Source: DAIPXZ01 sp036782995
GTDB lineage: Bacteria > Bacillota > Clostridia > Saccharofermentanales > Saccharofermentanaceae
Direction: 5' to 3'
NCBI GenBank assembly: GCA_036782995.1
Contig: DAIPXZ010000009.1
Span: 1 to 53,694, forward strand
DNA: 53,694 nucleotides
Both the position numbers and the translations under genes were made by a program. Shown piece by piece: positions 45,936 to 52,438 of this stretch; the first letter of the stretch is position 1, and every line of letters begins with the position of its first letter. Below the pieces are notes generated by a model, which was not told the DNA's origin, searched no databases, and saw nothing but the letters and a program-made list of their open reading frames with translations.

Positions 45936-46514
45936 TTAATAAAGTTGACAAATAAGCTCCGCACATTTCATAATTCCCAACACTCCACTGTTAAGAGTGA
46001 TATGGTAATTCTCGGCGTGTCCCCATTTCATATCAGTATAGAAGCGATGATATGCGGCGCGACGCTTGTCCTTATCGTGCAGACGAGCTTCGGGAGATTC
46101 CTCACGTTCACCATATTCCATAACAATACGCTCGGCACGATATTTCAAATCTGCATGGATGAATACTTTGAGGCAGTCGGCCTTGTCCCGCAAGATATAA
46201 TCGGCACATCGCCCGACGATCACACAGGATTCTTTTTCGGCAAGCTGCGTAATGATTCGCTGCTGAATACTCCACAAGTAGTCCTCATTGGTTGGGCTGA
46301 TAGTACGATTGGATAAAATGGACGCCATAAAACCGGCGGGCGCATACTCTCCGGCATCCTTGATGTAGCTTTCTGTAAATCCGCTTTCCTGTGCGATCTT
46401 TTGAATCAGTTCATTGTCATAACATGGAATGCCAAGCTTTTCTGCGACCAGCTTTCCGATGGTGCGGCCTCCGCTGCCGAACTCCCTGCTGATAGTAATA
46501 ATTCTGTTGCTCAT
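45936..46514 (-). CDS. Cytidylate-kinase-like nucleoside/nucleotide kinase
   Basis: This 192-residue P-loop protein of the cytidylate-kinase-like (AAA_26) family has TISREFGSGGRTIGK at residues 6-20, which contains the P-loop. IPCYDNELIQKIAQ, SCVIVGRCADYIL and a LID-like RLHDKDKRRAAYHRFY follow. These proteins are common beside MATE genes on clostridial mobile elements. Their substrate is unknown; true CMP kinase activity is doubtful because the family lacks the full CMP-binding insert. The start overlaps the MATE stop by 4 bp, so it is translationally coupled to the transporter. Confidence 0.88.
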   Translation of the reverse strand: MSNRIITISREFGSGGRTIGKLVAEKLGIPCYDNELIQKIAQESGFTESYIKDAGEYAPAGFMASILSNRTISPTNEDYLWSIQQRIITQLAEKESCVIVGRCADYILRDKADCLKVFIHADLKYRAERIVMEYGEREESPEARLHDKDKRRAAYHRFYTDMKWGHAENYHITLNSGVLGIMKCAELICQLY

Positions 46515-47941
46515 TTTGTTGACTCCATTCGTCGTTCGTTACTTTGATTATCATTAAGTTCCTTATAGGTTTGTCTGATGATAAATACAGCAAAAAGGAA
46601 AGTAAGAATATCCGCCAGCGGGAAAGAATACAAAATTCCGTCCAGGCCAAGGAATATTGGCAGAATAATTGGCAGAAAGACACCGAAAATGACTTCGCGG
46701 GTCAGAGAAATCAAAGTGGACTGGACTGGCTTTCCAAGTGCCTGCAGGTAAATAAAGATTCCCTTGTTCACGGTTGCAAGCGCCATCATACATAAGTAGA
46801 TGCGGAAGCTCTTGACAGCGAAATCTGTGTAATAGGCACTTTCGTTGGCTGCCCCGAAAAAACCAATGAGTTGCTTTGGAAATAGCTCAACGACGACCAG
46901 CGCCACAATGCCGACCAAGGCCTCTGCCATGAGTAGTATGGTAAAAAGTGTTTTGGCTCTGTCTTTTCGTTTGGCTCCTATGTTATAGCCAACAATAGGA
47001 ATACATCCAGCGGCCATGCCGATCGCAATGGATATGGCAATTTGGAAGAACTTCATCACAATGCCCAGCACAGCCAGCGGTATCTGTGCGTATTCGCTTT
47101 GCCCAAACACGGCATCCATAGCGCCATATTTGGTACACATATTCTGTACCGCAGCCATGGATACCACCAAGGATATCTGTGCGATAAAGCTGGTGAGACC
47201 GAGGGCAAGGAACTTCTTCATCAGCTTACCCCAGATACCGAAGCTGGTTTTATTCAGCTTGACCACCTTCGTGTGGCAGAGATACCAGATCGACAGGGCA
47301 GCAGTCAGTATCTGGCCGATCACGGTGGCGACCGCCGCCCCCATCATGCCCATTTTAAGCGGGAAGATAAAGATTGGATCGAGTATCAGGTTTGCTGCCG
47401 CGCCACTTATGGTGGCGATCATAGCAAACTTTGGGCTGCCGTCGGATCGAATAATGGGGTTCATGGCCTGACCGAACATATAAAATGGAACGCCCAACGC
47501 TATCCAAAAGAAGTACTCTTTGGCGTAAGCGTAGGTTTCAGCATTTACTTTGCCGCCAAACATGGTGAGGATTGGTTCCATAAAAATGAGGTAAAGCGCA
47601 GTTAACACAGCGCTGGAAATAATGCATAACAAAATTGCATTTCCGATACTGCGATGTGCGTCACTCACTTTGTTGCCGCCAAGACTGATGCTGACAAATG
47701 CGCAGCAGCCATCGCCAATCATAACAGCAATAGCCAGTGCAACTACCGTCAGTGGAAATACCACCGTGTTGGCTGCGTTGCCGTAGGAGCCGAGATAGCT
47801 GGCGTTGGCGATAAATATCTGATCAACGATATTGTAGAGCGCCGCTACTGCCAGAGAGATAATGCAGGGAATCGAGTATTTTCGCATGAGTGTTCCAATC
47901 TTTTCTTTTACGAGAAAGTCATTAGAGCGTGTTTCCATCAT
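46511..47941 (-). CDS. MATE-family multidrug efflux transporter
   Basis: This 476-residue membrane protein has twelve predicted spans in two similar halves, typical of MATE exporters that use Na+ or H+ gradients to expel drugs. Recognisable segments are SLAVAALYNIVDQIFIA, the MIGDGCCAFVSISLG turn and, in the second half, GMAAGCIPIVGYNIGAK. The start has AGGAGG seven bases upstream. It is preceded by an attenuator leader (47966-48060). Codons are visibly richer in G and C than in neighbouring genes, and the gene sits beside a recombinase remnant, so it is probably acquired cargo. The exported compound is unknown. Confidence 0.93.
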   Translation of the reverse strand: MMETRSNDFLVKEKIGTLMRKYSIPCIISLAVAALYNIVDQIFIANASYLGSYGNAANTVVFPLTVVALAIAVMIGDGCCAFVSISLGGNKVSDAHRSIGNAILLCIISSAVLTALYLIFMEPILTMFGGKVNAETYAYAKEYFFWIALGVPFYMFGQAMNPIIRSDGSPKFAMIATISGAAANLILDPIFIFPLKMGMMGAAVATVIGQILTAALSIWYLCHTKVVKLNKTSFGIWGKLMKKFLALGLTSFIAQISLVVSMAAVQNMCTKYGAMDAVFGQSEYAQIPLAVLGIVMKFFQIAISIAIGMAAGCIPIVGYNIGAKRKDRAKTLFTILLMAEALVGIVALVVVELFPKQLIGFFGAANESAYYTDFAVKSFRIYLCMMALATVNKGIFIYLQALGKPVQSTLISLTREVIFGVFLPIILPIFLGLDGILYSFPLADILTFLFAVFIIRQTYKELNDNQSNERRMESTK

Positions 47942-47971
47942 ATTTGTCCTCCTAAATTTTGCAACAAAAAA

Positions 47972-47993
47972 AGCACATGCCTATGCATGTGCT
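47972..47993 (-). terminator. Attenuator terminator in the MATE leader
   Basis: AGCACATGC pairs with GCATGTGCT (9 bp, ATAG loop), followed by TTTTTT at 47971-47966. It is placed about 25 bp before the MATE start codon. The UAG stop of the leader peptide overlaps the first arm. Confidence 0.85.
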
Positions 47994-48048
47994 AAAAAGA
48001 TAATACATGCAACAACAGAACGCATCCGTTTCGTATCTGCCGAAGCAT
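47992..48048 (-). CDS. Leader peptide of the MATE operon (18 codons)
   Basis: A short reading frame, MLRQIRNGCVLLLHVLSF, starts at ATG 48048 and stops with TAG at 47994-47992, exactly where the attenuator hairpin begins. Its start codon lies in RNA segment 1 and its end spans segment 2 of the alternating structure. It has no strong ribosome binding site. It is read as a regulatory peptide whose translation decides whether the terminator forms, as in leaders of ribosome-targeting antibiotic resistance genes. This is proposed from sequence and is not proven. Confidence 0.55.
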   Translation of the reverse strand: MLRQIRNGCVLLLHVLSF

Positions 48049-48053
48049 GTATC
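48003..48053 (-). promoter_or_regulatory. Anti-terminator-forming leader RNA of the MATE operon
   Basis: Segment 1 (GATACATGC, 48053-48045) pairs with segment 2 (GCATGTAT, 48010-48003). Segment 2 can instead pair through GCATGT with the ACATGC of the terminator's first arm, which would prevent the terminator hairpin. Confidence 0.6.
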
Positions 48054-48076
48054 GTGTCAAATGTTTGTTATTTTTT

Positions 48077-48105
48077 AGTATTTCACACGGAATACTATTT
48101 TGCAA
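48077..48105 (-). promoter_or_regulatory. Promoter of the MATE operon with overlapping inverted repeats
   Basis: TTGCAA (48100-48105), a 17 bp spacer and AATACT (48077-48082) on the minus strand. AGTATT and AATACT form an inverted repeat around the -10 element, and a further AGAATACT copy lies about 20 bp upstream of the -35. A repressor could bind these. Confidence 0.55.
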
Positions 48106-48149
48106 GTGGTCACAAAGTATTCTATTTTTACTTGACGCTGCGAAAAAAG

Positions 48150-48284
48150 TCAAAAGGCAACTTTAATAAAAATCAAACGAAACAAGCAACAAGAGATGCA
48201 GAAAAAATAAAGTTCAGAGATGCCGCAGACAATCATTTCCTGCCCGCAGCAATCCGGCATTTCTTCAAACGGTTCTTTGCTCAT
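48150..48284 (-). CDS. Small Cys-containing protein, translationally coupled
   Basis: This is a 44-residue reading frame starting MSKEPFEEMPDCCGQEMIVC and ending in a hydrophobic segment. Its ATG overlaps the TGA of the upstream gene (ATGA), and AAAGGGG lies nine bases before it. It contains CC, C, C and CC pairs. I do not recognise it. It may be the shortened start of a longer element protein. The coupling and ribosome binding site argue that it is translated. Confidence 0.45.
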   Translation of the reverse strand: MSKEPFEEMPDCCGQEMIVCGISELYFFCISCCLFRLIFIKVAF

Positions 48285-48625
48285 AATAAAGCCCCTTTCC
48301 GACAGAAAAAAGAACAGTCACCGGGAATATCTCGATAGCCGCCCTTCCTATCGGGTACTTGGAAGAATTGCCATGCTGCCCATGCGTAGCAGTCCCAGAC
48401 CAGTTCAATGAATGTGTCTGACTTAATGAGCGCATCATATTTGTCTGTCCGCAGAACCTCATCGGGACAGCGCGGCAGTTCCATGTAGGCGGAGCGCTTG
48501 CTGACAAGTTCCTGCGGCAACGCGAAGAACAGCGTCAGCCATGAAACATAGCTGTCCTGTGGTATTTCGATGATGCCGTGTGGCAGCACCACAATAAAAC
48601 CTTTCGGGCCTTTCTGTTTTGCCAT
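48281..48625 (-). CDS. Hypothetical protein of the mobile-element remnant
   Basis: This 114-residue protein starts at 48625 (MAKQKGPKGFIVVLPHG), with GAGGTG six bases upstream. It has no signal peptide and no recognised domain. A Trp/Tyr-rich segment, FIELVWDCYAWAAWQFFQV, lies near residues 72-90. The codon use is GC-richer than the glucanase genes next door and matches the MATE region, so it probably belongs to the acquired segment. It is coupled to the 44-residue frame that follows. Confidence 0.6.
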   Translation of the reverse strand: MAKQKGPKGFIVVLPHGIIEIPQDSYVSWLTLFFALPQELVSKRSAYMELPRCPDEVLRTDKYDALIKSDTFIELVWDCYAWAAWQFFQVPDRKGGYRDIPGDCSFFCRKGALL

Positions 48626-48997
48626 TATTTCACCTCGTTTCGTTTTGCCCTCCACTATATATGGCTTGGGAACGCCTGTTTTGTTCCAATGTTTCCAAAC
48701 TTTTTTGAGTTTTTCTGAAAAAATCTCGGATAGGAAAGGATAAGATTGATTTTGAGATTATTATAGCTGAACGGCGTTGCTTTCCTAATACGTTTGCAAT
48801 GGGCAAAAAAATAGACGGTACTCGGTTTCCCGAATACCGTCTATTCTCAGCCAATCCCGCCTGACAGATGCCCATAATTCGTAATTTTGTTGGATTACTG
48901 TTTTACGGACACCCGCCTAAAGACAACCGCCATTTTTATATTCAGGACGAATGCCCGTGATCGTCAGCTGATACAGAGACAGATTCATTGGCCATGT
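48626..48997. other. Intergenic region between the mobile remnant and the GH5 gene
   Basis: This 372 bp stretch has no convincing gene. It holds the promoter region of the hypothetical gene (TATAAT on minus at 48760-48765), a strong minus-strand terminator at 48810-48845, and a 23-codon frame at 48917-48988 (minus) without clear support. The right edge of the acquired segment probably lies here, but I see no clear attachment repeat. Confidence 0.5.
48810..48845 (-). terminator. Intrinsic terminator downstream of the GH5 gene
   Basis: On the minus strand AATAGACGGTA-TCGG pairs with CCGA-TACCGTCTATT around a short loop (one mismatch), followed by TTTTTTT. It lies about 150 bp past the GH5 stop and separates the glucanase genes from the mobile segment. 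Confidence 0.82.
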
Positions 48998-50032
48998 TTA
49001 CAGGTATTTAACTAATTTATCTCGTACACCGTCGTAATGCGCATCAACAATACCAAAATCCTTCTCTTTATAATTCCATGCAGATCGTCCGATTTGATTA
49101 CTCGTAAAGGTCTTGTTAATCGCTTGAAACCAATGCAATGCACTCTCGGCAGGTGCCCGATCGATAACACCATACTCACCACAATACAATGGAGCGCCAA
49201 CAGATTTTGCATACGAAATTGCATCTGCAAAAAGCGTTTCAAAAAAGCATTCGTCTTTCCCGTCCAGAACAGTATCGAAAATTGCGCCAACTTGTGCTTT
49301 TGATACGGGCTTGCTCTTTTCTCGTAGTTCTTCGATGGAGAGTGGATACTCCACTTCTTGATCCATTGGCATGTCCATGACCCAATAGGCCTTTTGATGC
49401 GTGAATGCCATTGGCTCATAGCAATGAAATGTTAGAACAATATTGTCGTATGATGGCAAACGAATCGCCGAAACGGTTGTTGCCGCATTATTACATGTAC
49501 CACCGATGATAATGGTATTATCCGGGGCAATTGCTCGTACCTCTTTAATACACTCCGTCGCAATCTCGTTCCATTTTTCACCATATGCCGGATTGACCAC
49601 TTCATTTAAAAGTTCAAACGTCAGAAATGAACTATATTTACCGTAACGTCGAGCAAATTCTCTCCAGATATGATAGAAAGCATCCTGTAATGCAGACTCC
49701 GTGAAGAATTTGTCAGAATCAGGAACCGCCAAAGCATCAAACATATAACCCTTTGACTTGTGCAAATCGAGAATCACATTCAATCGATATTCACGGCACC
49801 AAGAAAGGCAAGCGTCAATGTAGGAAAAACCATCTTCCTTAAATGTGAGATCATCATCCATGACAACCTCATAATCGACTGGCAATCGCACATGATCTAG
49901 TCCCCAGCTGGCAATTCGGGCAATATCTGTTTTCGTTATAAATGTATCGAAATGCGTTTTGCTTGCTTCGTTATACTGAGAAATCCAACCACCTAAATTG
50001 ATACCACGTTCGTAGCCATCAAATCTTTTCAT
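48998..50032 (-). CDS. Glycoside hydrolase family 5 enzyme (cytoplasmic)
   Basis: This 344-residue GH5 (clan GH-A) retaining beta-glycosidase has RGINLGGWISQ at the N-terminus, HVRLPVDYEV near residue 47, the acid/base Glu in FELLNEVVN near 143, FHCYEPMAFTHQ near 200 and the nucleophile Glu in LYCGEYGVID near 288. There is no signal peptide, so it probably acts inside the cell on imported oligosaccharides. The exact linkage (beta-1,4- or beta-1,3-glucan) is not certain. The start has AAGGAG upstream. It lies 9 bp after the GH16 gene and is probably in the same operon. Confidence 0.93.
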   Translation of the reverse strand: MKRFDGYERGINLGGWISQYNEASKTHFDTFITKTDIARIASWGLDHVRLPVDYEVVMDDDLTFKEDGFSYIDACLSWCREYRLNVILDLHKSKGYMFDALAVPDSDKFFTESALQDAFYHIWREFARRYGKYSSFLTFELLNEVVNPAYGEKWNEIATECIKEVRAIAPDNTIIIGGTCNNAATTVSAIRLPSYDNIVLTFHCYEPMAFTHQKAYWVMDMPMDQEVEYPLSIEELREKSKPVSKAQVGAIFDTVLDGKDECFFETLFADAISYAKSVGAPLYCGEYGVIDRAPAESALHWFQAINKTFTSNQIGRSAWNYKEKDFGIVDAHYDGVRDKLVKYL

Positions 50033-50041
50033 AAATACTCC

Positions 50042-51466
50042 TTACTCGATTTCCTCCACACGGACATTGCTGATATGAATGGTAGCTGTCGAACCGCGGT
50101 TGCCCATGTTAAACTCCAGTCTTCCATTATTATCATCACGTTCCGTCATTTCGAATTCGTACGTGTAGGTTGTTTTTTCTGTAGATAAAGTGAGTAGTGT
50201 GTCTTGGAAATATCGAATCCATCCATTTGTCGGCGCAGAGACGCAAACAATAATGTCACGCTCTTCTTCAGCGTATGCATCAAAAGTAATTCGATACTTG
50301 CTACCGCGGCGCATTGCCAAGTCCGGTTGTACTAACTGTACTGAATAATCAACAGTACCTTGGTTTTCCGATGTAATAACAATTTCATTATTTACAATCT
50401 CAGCAGAACCTTCACCACCTTCGAAAAGCAAGAATGTCCAATTCTCTTCGTCGCTCAAGTCTTCTGCTTCGGCGAAATCGCCGTTATATATTTCGTTTCC
50501 GTCAGCAAGAGGGTCACGGAAAATGAGCTCCGGTTTTGTAACATTTGTATCGTATTCTGGTTTTTGATATACACGCACATAATCAATTTCAAATTCGGCA
50601 TTGTCGAAATTGGTAAGCTCATCCGGATTGCCCGGCCAATCACCACCGACCGCCAAATTCATTTGAACGAAGAAGGGTTGATTGAACGGTGCCGGATACT
50701 CATATTCATTCAGTCCAAGTGGTGCCGAGAACCAATCATTTACCGTCAGGTAAAGCACCCCGTCGATATACCAACGAATTTCGCCTGGTTCCCATTCAAC
50801 GGAATACTGATGGAATACTCTGGAAAACGCACTTGATCCCAATGTAACGATGCCCTGCTGTGAAGCATGCGGCTCACCATAATGAATGGTACCATACGCT
50901 GTTGACGTGTCACTTCCTAAGACCTCCATGATATCAATCTCACCGCATTTCGGCCAAGTTCCATAGCGACTTTCGACCTGCGGCATCATCCAGATTGCCG
51001 GCCATAAACCTTGTCCCTCAGGAACGCGCGCATTTACAACAATCTTGCCATAGGTAAAGTCCTGTTTATTCTGTGAGTTAACTTTACCGGAGGTATAATA
51101 CGCATCACCGTTTTCATCAGTTGTTTTAATGGCTTTAAGAACAAGACAACCATCTCGCACAAAGGCATTCTCTTCCGAATCACAATACTCCTGCAACTCA
51201 TTATTCGTCCAGCCGGGTTGGCGTACTTCGCGTGTCCATATTTCTTCAGCCAAAGTATCACCCTCGAATTCATCGTGCCAGAGCAAAGTGTATCCTTCAA
51301 TTTCGGGTACAACAACTTCTTCTCTTGCCTCCGTCGTTGTCGTAGATTCCAATGTTGTGGTTTCGTCATTGGTTTCATTCTTTTTTTGCTCGCATCCTGT
51401 TGTAAAAATTCCGATTGCAATAACAAGCGTTAACAGTATGCATTCCATTTTTTGCAACTTCTTCAT
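50042..51466 (-). CDS. GH16 beta-glucanase lipoprotein with CBM4/9-like module
   Basis: This is a 474-residue surface lipoprotein. The signal ends in a lipobox TTGC near residue 25, followed by a Thr/Glu-rich linker. The GH16 catalytic domain (about 58-305) has the active-site motif GEIDIMEV near 175, with WPAIWMMP before it and NLAVGGDWPG after it, as in laminarinase-type endo-beta-1,3-glucanases. A C-terminal beta-sandwich (325-474) resembles CBM4_9. It likely cuts beta-glucan at the cell surface and supplies fragments for the downstream GH5. The start has GGAGGG upstream. Confidence 0.93.
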   Translation of the reverse strand: MKKLQKMECILLTLVIAIGIFTTGCEQKKNETNDETTTLESTTTTEAREEVVVPEIEGYTLLWHDEFEGDTLAEEIWTREVRQPGWTNNELQEYCDSEENAFVRDGCLVLKAIKTTDENGDAYYTSGKVNSQNKQDFTYGKIVVNARVPEGQGLWPAIWMMPQVESRYGTWPKCGEIDIMEVLGSDTSTAYGTIHYGEPHASQQGIVTLGSSAFSRVFHQYSVEWEPGEIRWYIDGVLYLTVNDWFSAPLGLNEYEYPAPFNQPFFVQMNLAVGGDWPGNPDELTNFDNAEFEIDYVRVYQKPEYDTNVTKPELIFRDPLADGNEIYNGDFAEAEDLSDEENWTFLLFEGGEGSAEIVNNEIVITSENQGTVDYSVQLVQPDLAMRRGSKYRITFDAYAEEERDIIVCVSAPTNGWIRYFQDTLLTLSTEKTTYTYEFEMTERDDNNGRLEFNMGNRGSTATIHISNVRVEEIE

Positions 51467-51570
51467 TGTTCCCTCCTTAAATGCTATTCATGATTGAAGG
51501 TGAATGGTTCAAATAGTTACTTCTATATCGAATTTATCATGCAAAATCCCGATTCTATACCGTTTTCGTT

Positions 51571-51599
51571 ACCTTTTTTTCGTTTTCGTGCTATCATTA
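51571..51599 (+). promoter_or_regulatory. Promoter of the AraC-type regulator
   Basis: TTACCT, a 17 bp spacer of T-rich sequence and TATCAT lie just before the start region, giving a leader of only a few bases to the ribosome binding site. It faces away from the GH16/GH5 operon. Confidence 0.45.
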
Positions 51600-51614
51600 T
51601 ACAGAGGTGCAGAC

Positions 51615-52385
51615 ATGGATACGGAAAAAGAACTTTTCTATAAAGAATACCTGATGCGTGAAAATGAGACCGTTCACGCACCTTATGGTAAAGAGTTCGC
51701 TTTTTACCAAGCAGTTAAAAATGGAAACGAAAAAGAAGTCGCTCGCATCTCCGAAAACGTATACACGGAGAACAAAGGTTTCGGAAAGCTTTCCGATAAT
51801 CCGTTGCAAAATCAAAAATATCATTTCGCCATCACGGTTGCTCTCGTTGCCAGATATTGCATTGAAGGCGGTATGCAGCATGAAACAGCCTATAATCTAA
51901 GCGATCTGTATATCCACAAAGCCGATCAAATCAAAGAATTCAACGAGCTGACCAAGCTCCATACCAAAATGACACAAGATTATACCAAGCGAATGAGAAC
52001 AATTCGAAAAAGGAAAGCATTATCAAAACCAGTATCGCAGACCATTGAGTATATTTATGACAATCTTCACAAAAGAATTAAGCTGTCCGAGCTTTCCGCA
52101 CAAGTCGGTATCAGTCCGAATTATCTTTCCCGTCTATTTAAAAACGAGACGGGTGTATCCATTACGGAATATATCATGAATCGAAAAATCGAAACCGCAC
52201 AAAACATGCTCCGTTATTCCGATTATTCAATTGCCGAAATCACATCCATACTTGCATTTCCATCGCAAAGCTATTTTTGTGAAGTACTGAAAAAGCATTG
52301 TGGGATGACTCCGAAAAAATACCGAGACTTTTGTGCTCGTGAAATAAATATCACCGAAATTAGTCATTCCGGTGATATTGGTTAA
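51615..52385 (+). CDS. AraC-family transcriptional regulator
   Basis: This is a 256-residue regulator. The N-terminal 140 residues lack a cupin motif and contain a segment (KNGNEKEVARISENVY...LSDLYIHKADQI) like the FlhD-type helical region seen in YesN-like regulators. The C-terminal AraC HTH domain (about 155-250) has two helix-turn-helix units: LSELSAQVGISPNYLSRLFKNETG and IAEITSILAFPSQSYFCEVLKKHCGMTPKKYR. The start at 51615 has GAGGTG upstream. It diverges from the GH16-GH5 operon and is the obvious candidate regulator of it. Confidence 0.9.
   Translation: MDTEKELFYKEYLMRENETVHAPYGKEFAFYQAVKNGNEKEVARISENVYTENKGFGKLSDNPLQNQKYHFAITVALVARYCIEGGMQHETAYNLSDLYIHKADQIKEFNELTKLHTKMTQDYTKRMRTIRKRKALSKPVSQTIEYIYDNLHKRIKLSELSAQVGISPNYLSRLFKNETGVSITEYIMNRKIETAQNMLRYSDYSIAEITSILAFPSQSYFCEVLKKHCGMTPKKYRDFCAREINITEISHSGDIG
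52347..52379. terminator. Hairpin at the end of the AraC-type gene
   Basis: AATATCACCG and CGGTGATATT (10 bp arms, 13-base loop) fall in the last codons of the regulator gene, which ends at 52385. There is no clear U-tract, so its role as a terminator is uncertain. Confidence 0.4.
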
Positions 52386-52438
52386 TTATGCAATGCTGTG
52401 GCTGATATCAAGAATTTGTTTACGAGAACTGACAAGAA

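Noticed and set aside
45797..45964. Upstream part of the frame carrying the recombinase tail
   Set aside because: It crosses a strong terminator hairpin and the end of the kinase-like gene and encodes nothing like a recombinase core, so it was left out of the pseudogene.
48630..48875. 81-codon minus-strand frame in the intergenic region
   Set aside because: It runs through the terminator hairpin and the promoter and leader of the next gene, with no ribosome binding site and no recognisable domain.
48917..48988. 23-codon frame just after the GH5 gene
   Set aside because: It is too short and has no convincing ribosome binding site; it may be a chance frame or a tiny element remnant.
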